This document shows, piece by piece, positions 36,086 through 48,400 of a stretch of DNA of 64,000 nucleotides. The translations under genes and the position numbers were made by a program. Each line of letters opens with the position of its first letter. Positions within the stretch are counted from its first letter, which is position 1. The notes under the pieces were generated by a model. That model was not told where the DNA came from, made no database searches, and worked only from the letters and a program-made list of their open reading frames with translations. The stretch is from Branchiostoma floridae (lineage: Eukaryota > Chordata > Leptocardii > Amphioxiformes > Branchiostomatidae): positions 2,620,753-2,684,752 of the forward strand of contig NC_049996.1 in NCBI RefSeq assembly GCF_000003815.2. Reading direction: 5' to 3'.

Positions 36086-36689
36086 CCATCCTCATGGTAT
36101 CCCCGCACCTGTTCCATAACCCCCCTAACCCACAGACCCCATGGCCTGTATATTTTGGATACTAAACTGTTGTCAGGCCGACTGCCCTCTTGTTGGCATC
36201 ACAAAGTCCAAACACCGTGCCCTGGCAGTGTTCCCGGCCCTGATAACCAGACCGCACCGCTGACTTCCAGTCCCTAATGGGGCTATCTTTTAGGACATGC
36301 CAAGTATTTTCACTACATCAGGAGACTTTGTGTTCAACTACCCTACTCTTTCCCAAATGCCGAGTGCTAAGCAGAGAAAGCTATTCAAGTATGGAAACGA
36401 CACAAAAAGATTCTAAAAGTGGCATGGAAAAGCTTTGTTTGTCCATGTATTTCTTCATAGACGTTTATGAAAAGTGATGTAGTTATTCTATGAATTGCTG
36501 GATCTAAATGCATAATGTGGTTGCTGGTCTACAAAGTTAGTTTTTTTTACTATACGAGAAGGAAATTGTCAAAAAAAGACATACCGCAGTCATGAAAGCT
36601 GAGTACCATATCTAGTCTACAGGGTGCCAAACACAAAACGCACGTTTACCGTATTATTGATCTATGGTCCTTTCAGGAACAAATACGAA

Positions 36690-36830
36690 TGGCCAATCGT
36701 AGAGTGTTCGTCTTGCATTCAGTAGGTCGTGAGTTCGATCCCCGGCCTGGTCATACCAATGACTTCAAAAATGGTACATGCTGCTTTCTCTGCTTAGCAC
36801 TTAGCATTTGTGAAAGAGTATGGAAGTTTA
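36690..36830 (+). mobile_element. tRNA-like SINE fragment
   Basis: aatggccaatcgtagagtg, cttgcattc and gtgagttcgatccccggcc look like A-box, anticodon region and T arm of a decayed alanine-type tRNA. The cloverleaf acceptor does not pair, so it is not called as a tRNA gene. Confidence 0.6.
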
Positions 36831-38097
36831 ACACACACCATGCACTACCAGTGAATTAGCCCTCTAGTAGTGATTTCATAAAGTTGTGTGGCCCAAGGTC
36901 TATTGAAACGGAGAATGGCGCCTCCCTATGCACCAACTGGTGACCTAAACTATAACAGCCGTTTTTCAGGATGACTGGTCCACCATTTCGGACACGTGCG
37001 TTTATTAATCATAAATCTATAGATATTATATTAAGAGATGGTATGTTACACTGAAGGGCTATACGGTCGACTAAACAATACTAAGCCCCAGTCTTGACTA
37101 AGAGGTCTACAGTGTACATGTGTTAACACAGATAGATCTTTTCTTGATCTTCGGGAGACACCTTAACTACTTGGCCACGTCTCAAGTCTCCAAGGAGCGT
37201 CCCACTGCCCAATTTCTTCGGTTCCACATACAAATCCATTCTTTACCCACATTGCTTGACAAGGTTACTTGAGGGGAAAACACCCAAACACATCACGCCC
37301 AAAATGTGTGAAAAGTTGGCCGAGATCCGGTCTTACTTCTCACGGTCTAGTTACAGATTCAAACAGTCCGCGGCACTGTAGTGTTGGCGGGTTACAGAAC
37401 GGAAGACGTGCTGAGCACAAATTGTCTTACAGACAGCTAGACATCGTCTGAGGTGAGTTAGTGAGATCTTTGGCAAAGTACCTCTCCGATAAAATTTATT
37501 TCTTTTAAGAAAATTACTTGAAGTTGTTCCAAGACCTTTAGGCCGTCTAGATTTTAGGACAAATAACTGATATTATTTAGGAATTGATATTTTGTCCGGG
37601 GTCACAATGTAGAATGGGCGTATCATTACAAGTACTTAGTTTTACTCTCCTTGATTCATTGCGTGTATACGTAGAACACTTAATCTGACTGCTTTAGTGT
37701 TTTGTCAATGGTACTACATATCTTCTTTATGCCTTTGTTGATGACTTAGTATGAACAATAGATCACGTGGTGTTGTTTTGTATAGATCTGAACATACCAA
37801 TACCTATTCTGGTGTCATGATATTCTCCAATTTGTATATCTCGCTTCTTACTTCACAATAATGTAAGTTGCAATTATGCTGAAGGTGGTAAGAGAAACAG
37901 CACTGTATTCTTTAGACAAAGAGGCTAATGGTTGTTTTTCCTCTTCTATTTCAAACAAAACTACAAAATCGTGCTTCAACCACTTTAAAGAAGAAGTGCT
38001 GGCAATCTCTCACTGTAAAATATGCCCTAGTACTCTCTCACTGTAAAAATATGCCCTAGGAAACTTGCTGCAATGTGCACTATGCACTACAATGTAC
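36831..38097. other. Gene-free stretch
   Basis: No exon recognised; open frame 37269-37451 has no feature of a real gene. Confidence 0.4.
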
Positions 38098-38252
38098 TCT
38101 CCAAGCAGAGGTTAGGCTCCGGCTGTTCTTTTATCTTTTCCTTTTTTTACAGTTGGACATCAAGAAACATTACAAAACAGAAAGCCCGATAAAAACGACT
38201 AAAAAACGTAAAATAACCGGAGCCTAACCCCTGCTTGAAGGGTCTACGAACG
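38098..38252. mobile_element. MITE with CTCCAAGCAG..GGTTAGGCTCCGG ends
   Basis: aagcagaggttaggctccgg on the left and ccggagcctaacccctgctt on the right are inverted; about 155 bases. The opening ctccaagcag is also found at 4240, 6511, 7598 (reversed), 9881 and 39751, suggesting a shared terminal sequence among several small elements. Confidence 0.8.
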
Positions 38253-38661
38253 AACATCAAACAATAGACCGCTTCTTTGTCGATAATTCAAACCATAACG
38301 ACGACTTTGTGCTCCCTTCACTTGGAGTAAAACTTGATGCGAAAACATGACAAGATGGTTATCTGGGACCATCCATATGTTAACACATCTGGTATAGAAT
38401 GACATATTGTATGATACAGATATGATATAGTGGAAACTAGTGATGAATTGTATTATCGGGTAAAAGTGACGGCATATTCTTGAATGTTGGCTCTATGAAA
38501 TAACTTTGTATTCTGTCCTCAATTATCCCCATGTGTATCCCCTTAGAAAGGAATTTGGTCAATGTGTAAATAGGAGAGGAAAGTAAAAAAGATATGTCCG
38601 AATGTAAGATTGTTTCATAACAACAAATTCAAGTTTCTTTTGTTTGTGATTTCAGCTCAAG

Positions 38662-41600
38662 ATGAACTGGTCTCGGCGACTGTTGCGCCTCCTGGCGGCT
38701 ATCATGGTACTGCAGACCTCTCGGGCAAAGCCAAGAGAGCATTACAAAAAGGACGACTATGTACTGCAATGTGACGTCAAACCCAAGAACAAAACCGGTG
38801 AGATGAGGAAAAATAGACGACAAAATTTTTCATGAAAAATCCGCAAGGCCATAGCAAGTAAATTTTATGGATGCCATGCTCTGAAGACTACAAATTTGAT
38901 GCGAGAAAGCGAAAAAATGACATGCCTAAATTTTCAAACGAGACACCATAAACGTTGTAACAACAATTGTTATGACAAAACATGGTATCGCTTTGATCAA
39001 ACAAGTCTTCCTTCCCCCAAGAAGTACACAAAGTGACTTTTATGTGGTAGACTGGTATCACTAATTTGGAAAGTGATGTCAAGCTTACCACACAAGTGTC
39101 ACTTGTACGGTTACCGAGTTAGTTTCACTTCTACAACTACACTGATGTCAACATGTACCTCACTGGTGTCACTTCTACAGTAAGTACAATCAGTGCTAGT
39201 GATGTCATTGATAAGGTCTACTTGCTGTCGCCTAAAGTAGAATTATGTGAGTGAGTGAGTGAGCGAGTGAGTGAGTGAGCAAATGAGTGAGTGAGCACTG
39301 TTGTATAATTCTGTGCGTGTGTGTGTGCGTGAGCTATTGAGTTGTTTCTGAAAAATGTTATTGTTGATCTTTATACTATGTACCTTTAGGTTATCTCATT
39401 GTTTCCATATCTGTGTATTTCATCTGTTATCAGAAACAAATGTAACACATTGTAAACTTGACATTTACTTCCGTTTAGAGGACACACTTACTGTAAGAAA
39501 CACGCGTACGGCCTTTTCTTATCAGTCTGACGACAAGTTCTAAGGAGCTGTGGAAATGTCTTAGATGTTGTGCTGACTGTTTAAGACCGTTTGGACAATC
39601 TGAAACAACGCAGTTTCAATGTCAATAGCCGCACCAGACTGGTGTCAACTCTCCAGACAGCCCTCTGCATTCCTCAGTCACAACGCTAAACGATTGCTTA
39701 GCTCAACCATTCCGCTAGGTGGCGTTGTTAGTCAATTTGCAGAGGGGTTGATCTCCAAGCAGACCTTTGGACGGATGATTGAGCATTTTTGGAACTGCAT
39801 GTATCGTGAAATACATGTCAAGACTACATCATGTCCGGAACAAGAGGTATATTGAAAACAAAATGCTATGATACAATATTCGAATTGATTATACAAATTC
39901 TCTCCGGTTTTGCATAATGTGTGATTCACTTTGTACATTTTTGTCTAATTAATTATAAGCTGTTCATACCCAAAGTCATAAAAGTCTGTTATTCCTTTCT
40001 TGAGTTATACTTCCCGGAATCTTATAACACTAAAAAAATGACCATAGCTTATTCACGAGATATCAAAACATGAAGTTCAGTTGTAGGGCCAAGGGAAGCC
40101 GCTAGGGGCCTAAAATCTAATAATTTTCGGTTTTCGTCACACCCTACCGACACAACAAGTATGAAACCAATCCGTCCACCCGTTCTTAACCTATCTTGTT
40201 GACACACAGACAAACGCTACTGCAAATATATCCTCCATGACATTTCATGGCGGTAATTAAGATGACATGTTCGTGAATAATTTCATCAGGTTGGTAAGTC
40301 ACTGAACAGGTGTCGTTGCTCACAGTTCAGATGCGGTCACAAAAGCTTTAGGTCTCATTGATGAGTTTCTTCTTCCCATAGACTTCTATGTATTAATTCG
40401 TGGTTTAAATGGGCGCGTTCATAATGAAGCTACGTGAAATTTCAGCAGATTTTTCATTCTATGTTGAGCACATTTACCCTATATCGTGGGAAAAAATTGC
40501 AAATGTAAACTATACGTAGGAACTTTTTCTATAGCAATTACAAACTACGATTAGTCAATCCCCACAAAAGGCACTTTTTCGCTGCTATTGTACAACCGCA
40601 CCACTCAGAACCCACGACTGTGTACCTCCGACCTAGCGCGCGGCTGCAAAACTTTACCTGCTAATTTCTTCAGGTACAAATAAGCTTTCACCAATCTAAC
40701 TTTTGAGATCATTTCCGCTGGCTAAAAGGGAATTTCTCACCGCTAAAAACATGCGTCCGTGCAGCCGTTCATTTTTGGCTCGGATCTCTTCCCACTCGCG
40801 GAGTAATACATCAATGAGACCTTTATGCAAAATGTTTCCTGCTGTTGTACAGGGATGGAGCGCGCCATGCGGGATATGCCGAAAGTGCAGCTGGAGCTGC
40901 CACAGAGCGCGCAGGGCGACTATCAGCACATGCAGAAGATGATGGTCAAACATCAGGAGAAACTCATCGAGCAACAGAAGACTCTCAATTTACAACAGGT
41001 AAAAAGGGAAGTGAAATATAACCGTGTATATGTTGTAATATCCAATTCGTGATAGCATTTTAAAACAGAATTCGTATTCCGCATGGAGTACATAGAATGA
41101 ATTAAAAAAAACAGCATTCTACTACATCGTACAATAACAGTTTAAAATAAATGACACTAAGAATTTGCAGCAAAAAGCTGAATACGTAGGTTACAGTCAA
41201 CGTCAATGATAGAACCCTTTCTGGTGATTATGTCGGTGCTCATCTCTAAAACCCATGGGCCACACAGTTCTTGTTTTTTTAGCACAAAAATCTGTAAGAT
41301 TATTCAGTATCACTCTGCGGTCGTCCTATATCGAATTTCTAAGAAACGAGAAGAAGTAAAAAAAATGTATTAGAATAGTTTTAGAACCCATGTTTTAGAT
41401 TAGTATTTGAAACCATGTTTACTGCATTACGACCTTTTGTATCTATACGTCTGGACTTAGCCCGATAGAGCATGAATGTGCAATAAAGGCTATTTCAATA
41501 TACGTGTACACGCATAGCACAACCGGTACCCTAACAGATTTTTTTCCTGTCATACTACTCAGGTCCGCCTGGAGGCGCGCCAAAAGAGCATTGACCGTAA

Positions 41601-43788
41601 ACAATCGGAGCTGGTGCACATGTTGGACCGCATGTACAGTCTGGACGTGTGTCAGACATGCTTCCAGAACGAGTACTGCGCCACGGACGTGGAGCCACCC
41701 ATCTGCCTGCCGTGCACCATCTGTCCGCCAGGTGGGGCTCTTGTACGGTGTACCGTGTTGGGAGTGAATGGCGAAAATCGCTTTTGGTTTTACTAAAAAT
41801 GGGATGAAATTTTGTGATTTGTAGATCACTGTCTTTGTCAGAAAACACTTTTTGTCACCATATATACGGAGCAAAATGTTATTGGTTGGAAGCATTGAAA
41901 ATATATTTCAGACAATAACTGTTCTTCATACAATATTCTACATCATATTTCCGAAGACTAAACTTACAAATAACATAGGATGTAAGAACTTGATCAACTG
42001 TGAACTTGAATCATTCTGACAATAGCGTATTAAAAATCATGCAACTTAAAGTCTTAGCATATCAGCTATATCCTTAGCTTTTGAATGTAAAGCTTAATTA
42101 CGAGTTGTTTATTTGTTTGTTTGTTTGTTTTGCGCACAGGTTTTATGGCGACGACGATGTGCTCTCGAACAAAAGACGTTCAATGCATGGACGTCAACGA
42201 GTGCGACATGAACGACGCCCCCTGTAACGCTCCCGGGAACTGCATCAACACTGCAGGTGGATACTTCTGCGTTAACGAAGTTGGCTCCTGCGGTTCCGGA
42301 TACTACCATAACGTGTTGAACATGCAGTGTGAGCCGTGTTCCCGTTGTATGGAGGCTAACCACGTTCTCAAACCTTGTACGGCTTTTGAAGACGCTGTCT
42401 GCTCCCCTTCCCTTATAAAACACGCTACTGACTTTTGGAGGGGACATGTGAAAACAAACATGGTGGAGGCACGTACCACGAGATCGCCCGTAACCATGGA
42501 CCCCAGCCGGCTTCCTATCGACGAAATCACAATCCCTACTGACACGTTTTTCGCGGCGGGCGACGGCGATAGGATCATATTCAAGAGGGATGGAATGATA
42601 TGGGTTGACTACAACATGGCGATAAAACACACGTGTCCGACGTATCTACAAATAAGCGCCATGGTGCAGGATAAACTTGTGGGTTCTACTCGGTTCGAAG
42701 CGACGAAACGGGATATCTACAGCGCAGCTAGTTTTAGCGGTGCCGCGTTAGTAGAAGCGGGGCAAGAGATGGTGCTAGCGCTAAGCAGCGCGTATTGTCC
42801 GTCCAGTGTCTCCTACTTCGGCCGCCCGGACATTCCCGACGACCCTGCCCCGAAGTTAACCGAAATCGCGAATCTGGAACTCGCGGGCCCGCTGAGCATC
42901 CTGTACGCGTCATACGACGCAGGCGCAGTAGTGTGGCGGGCGAGGACCCGACAGAACACGAACGCCGGAAAGTACCGAGTGGAGTACGAACAGCCCCGAC
43001 TGTCGTCTGATGGTTACGTCATCTCGTTGCCGAGGCTGGACGAGGTTTTGTTTCAGGACGAGGGGATCGTGAAGTTCTCATTGGCTCAGGCAACTTTTTC
43101 GGCGGGTGAACCCTGCCGTACCAAGGGGTACACCATCAACGTAAAACTCATGAAAAACTCCGGCCTTCTTCGCACTATTTCCCGCCAATTCAAACGTGGA
43201 CAGCCACACACGGACATCCTGCTTCGCGCGTCGGGCGCCATGTTGGTATCCCAGGGCGACAGCCTGATATTCGACATCGAAACGGACCCGCAGTGTCAGA
43301 CGAGATACGGTGACAACACGCCCGTGAGCGCGCTCAACATCATGTGGCTGCCCACGGACTACGCCTGTCTGATGATGGCGGAACTGCAGCGGGGCGTGCG
43401 GTGGTCAGGCGCGGGAACACGCATCCTACAGTTCGGTGAGGTCCTCAACACCGAACCGGACTCCATCAAGGCCTTCAGCAGCGGATTCCTCCTCTTCCAA
43501 AAGGAGGGACGCGTCAGCCTTACGTACAGTCAGAAGCTGGTGCATTCCTGCGACTACCTGAAAGTCACGGTGTTCTACATTGCAGGAATTCCACAGAAGC
43601 ACACACCTGTGATACAGACTGTTATCGGGAACACGCAAGCCGCCTACGAAGGGTTACAACTCGTCGGGACCTTCAATGTACAGAAAAACGCCAGAGTTTA
43701 CCTGCAACTCACCTGCAGAAAAGGACGGTTGGACAACCTGGTCACCGGCAGCTTTGGTGCTCTCACTGTCGTCCTTTCTGATCCATAA
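38662..43788 (+). CDS. Secreted coiled-coil / TNFR-like / EGF-like protein with three beta-rich repeats (699 aa)
   Basis: Exons 38662-38797, 40853-40998, 41563-41731 and 42140-43788; all introns are GT-AG and phases agree (1,0,1), giving exactly 700 codons with stop. A 3' splice site six bases before the ATG implies an upstream non-coding exon. Residues 1-22 are a signal peptide (LLRLLAAIMVLQTSRA). Residues about 60-118 are heptad-rich and likely coiled coil. From 124 a cysteine-rich TNFR-like module is followed by an EGF-like domain starting DVNECD at 168 and a second TNFR-like module (CEPCSRCM). The rest holds three related segments marked by IIFKRDG (295), VLFQDEG (453) and LLFQKEG (601), each with a later hydrophobic strand and cysteines; they suggest C1q/TNF-like jelly rolls, but this is inference. 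No transmembrane segment. Role unknown; probably extracellular and oligomeric. Intron 1 holds a MITE. Confidence 0.88.
38844..39234. mobile_element. MITE in intron 1 of the TNFR/EGF gene
   Basis: Left aaggccatagcaagtaaatt then ttatgga; right end gtctacttgctgtcgcct inverted. Interior shares acttctacaactac and tggtatcact with 16417-16951. It starts 47 bases after the exon 1 donor. Confidence 0.8.
39235..39300. repeat. (GTGA)n microsatellite
   Basis: gtgagtgagtgagtgagcga-type repeats within intron 1 of the TNFR/EGF gene. Confidence 0.95.
40060..40340. mobile_element. Dispersed repeat plus Penelope-like fragment in the same intron
   Basis: 40130-40262 carries caatccgtccacccgttctt, gacacacagacaaacg and ctccatgacatttcatgg, matching the dispersed family. 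40290-40340 (ggttggtaagtcactgaaca, gtgtcgttgctcacag) matches, inverted, part of 27225-27400. Confidence 0.6.
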
Positions 43789-45449
43789 AAAACTATAGTA
43801 GTCCAGTATAGATACATCAAGATCTTGGTGTTTTCAGTAGACAGTGTTGAAGGAAAGCGATGGCAGAATAGCCTGGGTGCCATTCTAGTCACTACTAATG
43901 TTCTTATTCCCTTGAACACAAAGAATAAGACTGTTACGCACGACTTATTTGCTTGGTGAGAATTTTCAAGACGGCATCCGCCATCTTTCTTCAGCTGTGC
44001 TAAGGTTAGAGGGTGACCTAGGAGTCAAAGGTCATAGAAGTCACGTGAAAGGGGACGCTGTTGCTCCTAATTAGGTTTTAGACTTACGTCATAGTAATTA
44101 CATTTGGATCCCTTGGTGTCCATGTTGGTGAGTAATTTGATTAAGCAATGAAATATTGGTATGTTTTGTATTAAATACTAGTACACTGCAATCCAACATG
44201 GCGCTGAGATGATGTCAACTGAGAAACCTGTATTCTGTCCTACATCATTTAATAGATGGAAAAATAGGAGCAATGACATTAAGTAACTAACTAGGACAGC
44301 ACACGTACAACATATATGAATCACCTGATCTAAGAAGTAAGATAGAGTGTGAAGACGGACTCATCATCTTATCTTCTTTGACAAATGAGCTCGAAAATGG
44401 ACACAAACGGACGTACTAGAGCTGCGATATATTTCAACACGTCACATTTGTCCAGTATTATGGAAATTAGCATTAATCGTTTCTGCTTTGGTAACAAAAC
44501 CACATCAAACAATTATGGTTCCTTGTTATATCTTTATATCAACCAAATATTGGCCAGCTTGTGTCTTTGTAAATTGCTATAGATATATAGAGCAGGACAA
44601 CTCGATATAACATTATATAGATATAAGATTGTGTTAATTGTTTTCATGATTTCGAAACTTACAGGTGCTAGTCCGCTTGCATGTAAAATTTGCAATCGTT
44701 GCTAATTTACAAAACTGTTTCTCATAACAGTGGAGACCATTATATTCGTAAACAAGATACCTCATTTGTATGATATTAGGAACTATTGTTTTCGATAATG
44801 AAGTTGAAAACATCGTCAATTTTTCATTAGGAAGGCACTCGGTGCCTGGTGAGCTTGGTAGTATACTAAAATTTGACGAGATTGAATAACTCTAGATCTT
44901 AGCGATGCGATGGCTGTAATACTGCGTAAATGCGCTTGGAGGAGCTTGAGTACATAGCACATTGGGCTTTTTATTGTATTGTGGATGACATAAATGGAAT
45001 AGATTATATTACTAGAGTCTGGGTCTCTGGCTCTGGTTTACTGTTATTATGTCATAATAAATCATACGATATTCAATCCGATAAAACACTTGGAAATGTG
45101 TTAACGATTTTTGAGTACCCCTTTATTGATGTTTATCGGTGTTATTGTCTGTTCTTTAGCTACACGCAATAAATAGATAACATGAATCGCATGCAATGGA
45201 GCATCATATGTAAGAGGGGAAGTCTGCCATCTCCAACACAACCATGTGTGGATCAGCCCGACACATGTCGTATCAGCGCCAACTAGTAATCTATGACGGT
45301 ACTGCAGCCTTGCGTTTAGACTGGAAACATTAGATGGCGACAGGAAACAAAGATGTCGACCAGAAACAAGATGGCGTCCAGAAACAAGATGGCGACCGGA
45401 AGGTGTCAGAATCCTAAGATGGCAGCGCTCATGTACAGGGGCATAAATC
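43789..45449. other. Intergenic stretch between convergent genes
   Basis: The TNFR/EGF gene (+) and NXPE gene 2 (-) point at each other. An attaaa at about 44171 (+) and an aataaa reading on the minus strand near 44970 could be their poly(A) signals. No other gene seen. Confidence 0.5.
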
Positions 45450-48400
45450 TTAATTTGGACAAATATGAGAAAACAGCCTGTTTAGTTGATTGTCCACCAT
45501 TGTTTGATCTGGGTGAATATAGTCTTCCCCTGGCTGACAAACACTCATGTCCCACGTGTCAAACACAAACACGTCTGGATCCTCCCGGAATATTTCTCGT
45601 ATCACCTCCGTGATCTGGTAAGCCAACCAGTCGCTGGCAAGCAGATAGTACTCCAACTTTTCCTCCTTGTGTTCTCGCGTTGTTCCAGTTCTCACGAAAA
45701 CTAGCGTGCCGGGACTCCTCCGCAGGAGACGGTGTATGGCGCCCCGTATGGCGTACAGACGAGACCGAATCATGTCCAACGGCTCAGCCGTAAAGTGAGC
45801 CCACAGACTTAGGACTATGACGGTGTTTGGGCCTCCTTGAGTAAGGTCTAGCTCATCAACAATGTATCGGAGGTCGTGAAAATTAATCCAGGGCTTTCCT
45901 TGAACGGGAAAGTGGTGAAAACGATAGCGAACAGAGATGTTCCACTTGTTGTTGTCTCCTACTTGAACAACTGCAAACAAACATGTACCAGTTCGGTGTT
46001 AGTTCTTGCGAAAGTTTTGCAGAACATCTTCCTAATTACCCCCGTCACATTCGGTGAAAATCTATCGGACGACGATTCTGCGGCAATCGCTCGAGCCTCG
46101 CTGATAATAATGAAGGTGGCCATATTTAAGATCGACAGAGTGTTGCGTGTATTTTTCACCTGAAAACCTTCCCTGTCACATATAAGCCATACTTTGTACC
46201 TTGTACTTTATACAATTGTTGTGCACTAAAGTTTTTATTATAAGCGAACCTCGGGCGATTGCCGCAGAATCATCGTCCGATCGATTTTCACGCAATGTGA
46301 CATAGGTAGTATTACGGCGCGGTAACATTATTCGCACGATCGTCATACGATTTTTGCAAAATTTTGAAATTAAAAAAAATTTGCTACAAAGTAAATCTAA
46401 AAAGGACTGTCTCAGATCAATCTCTGCGGTTGGAAATGAGACCGCCTATTTAAGAAAACTAACGACATCAAAACCGTACGACGTCCCACGACGAAAGTGT
46501 AAACTGCGGTGTGCAAAGTTGGATACTTTTGTTAAATAAGGCAATCAGGTAACCGTTTTAGGTGCTGCCTATTTTATTTTATTGGAAAACAGCACTAGGG
46601 GGCTTTAAGAATGAATTGGCAAACCTGGTGAATACATGGTTCTCTCATTGTCGTGCAGCCGCGCTACCTTCTTCAAACGCTCGCTCCATTGTCTAATGGT
46701 AGAGTCGCCTGTCATAGACAGAGAGATGTTACCAGTAATTTAGTTTTAGCTGTAGCTGTAGCACTGTCGAAAGCACCCAGGGAGCTAATAATCTATTCGT
46801 TTGTTAATGTTGGTAACATCTACGAACATACCACACATCATCAAGATCTGTCCAGGACTTATTATGCATTTCACATGCGGACAATCACACAGCTATGAGA
46901 ACATGAACTTCCTGTCGAATGTAATGACCACAGTGGACTACCACACCACTATAATAATGACACGTACCTTGCAAGTACACAATCTTGTTAGCCAGACATT
47001 GCCGGATGTCTTCTTTAGTGAAGACTCGGACATTACAGACCGCTGACTTCCACACCTTGCCTGACCAATGTCCCAGCGAAGCTCCGGACTCACGTGTGTT
47101 CCCGGTACACGCTGGAAGGTGTTCTGGTGTGGGCAGTTCTGTCTCAAGGACTCGTATGGGCTCCTTGGGGTTTACTTCAAGTTCCACCTCAAGATATGGC
47201 CTGTGTGGCATAATTAATGAGAAAATATAATAATTCTATAGGTGTAAATGATGGGAATTTCATACTTACAACATTATGAAACTTAGCGAATGTGAACATC
47301 ACTAGACATAAATCATGCAAATCAGTTTAATGTTTACATAATTAATCAGGAAACTCTAAAATGGCCACTTGGATGTTGTTAGAGCATATCAAATGATTTC
47401 ATACGGCACAACATACCTTAGTAGCATCTAAACAAACATGGTGACCTTTGACCTCTGCACTAAAGTGATAACATCCACACAGCCGTCTTCTAGACACGGA
47501 CACCTAAAATATGCGCGAAAGGATGGTTTTCCAAGATGATAAAATGCCAACGAAAATTACCTGTTCAATGGTTTTCCAAAATGCAAGCATTGCGAAAGAA
47601 ACAGACATTTCACCTCAAAATGGACCCTCTGCGCATACTTTGATATTAAGTGACCTTTGCCATGGCTAGGTCACAAGGACTTACTTTTGGAAAAGTTTCA
47701 TCTCCTCTGGAGACACAAGGCCAAGTACTCTGCTCATATCTGGGTTCCATCGGCACTTTGTGATAGCGGAACACGGTAGTTTCTCCGGTTTCTCACAAAT
47801 CCAGGTTCCGTTTACCTCTGGTTTTGAGAAATCGCACTGTCGGTGGGGTGGTAGGCTGGGGTTGTTAGAGCTGAAGCATTGCTGTGTATAATTGTTTTCA
47901 GTCTTCACGTCGACGAAGGTGCAATTGAAGTCTCTCTTGTTCGGAACTTGTCGCAAGCTCTGTAGAACCTTCACTGCCTCGCTTGGATGGACAAGCTGGA
48001 TCTTTATCTGATGTAAAACAAGTGCTTTTGAAAAAGTTGAAATTTGCGTTGCATATATAGTGTTTGAGTCCAAGAACGGAGATGTACAAAGGGGGATTTG
48101 TTATGTTTTTCATTTTGGTCTTGTAGAAATATGTACAACGAATCAACTTAACTGAAAATGTCAGGTAAATTAGTTTGCGTAATTATAAAGTAGAGAAAGC
48201 TATGTCTTTGGCAAGATAACGGCAGCTCCTATTTCGTCATGCACCGGGGATTTTAGAAGGCATATAAAGAAATTTGCGCGGCATATTCAATAGACGTTTG
48301 CATTATTAGCAGATAATGGCAAAAAATGCAGTAGCTAGAAATATGCATAAAACGCGATATCAAACAGTTTCGCTGTAGTACCATATGAAGCTAGCTTTGG

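Noticed and set aside
42121-42139. Start of the 555-codon frame at 42121 as the protein start
   Set aside because: It precedes a clear splice acceptor (gcgcacag) and the upstream exons join in phase to a signal peptide, so this is intron read-through.
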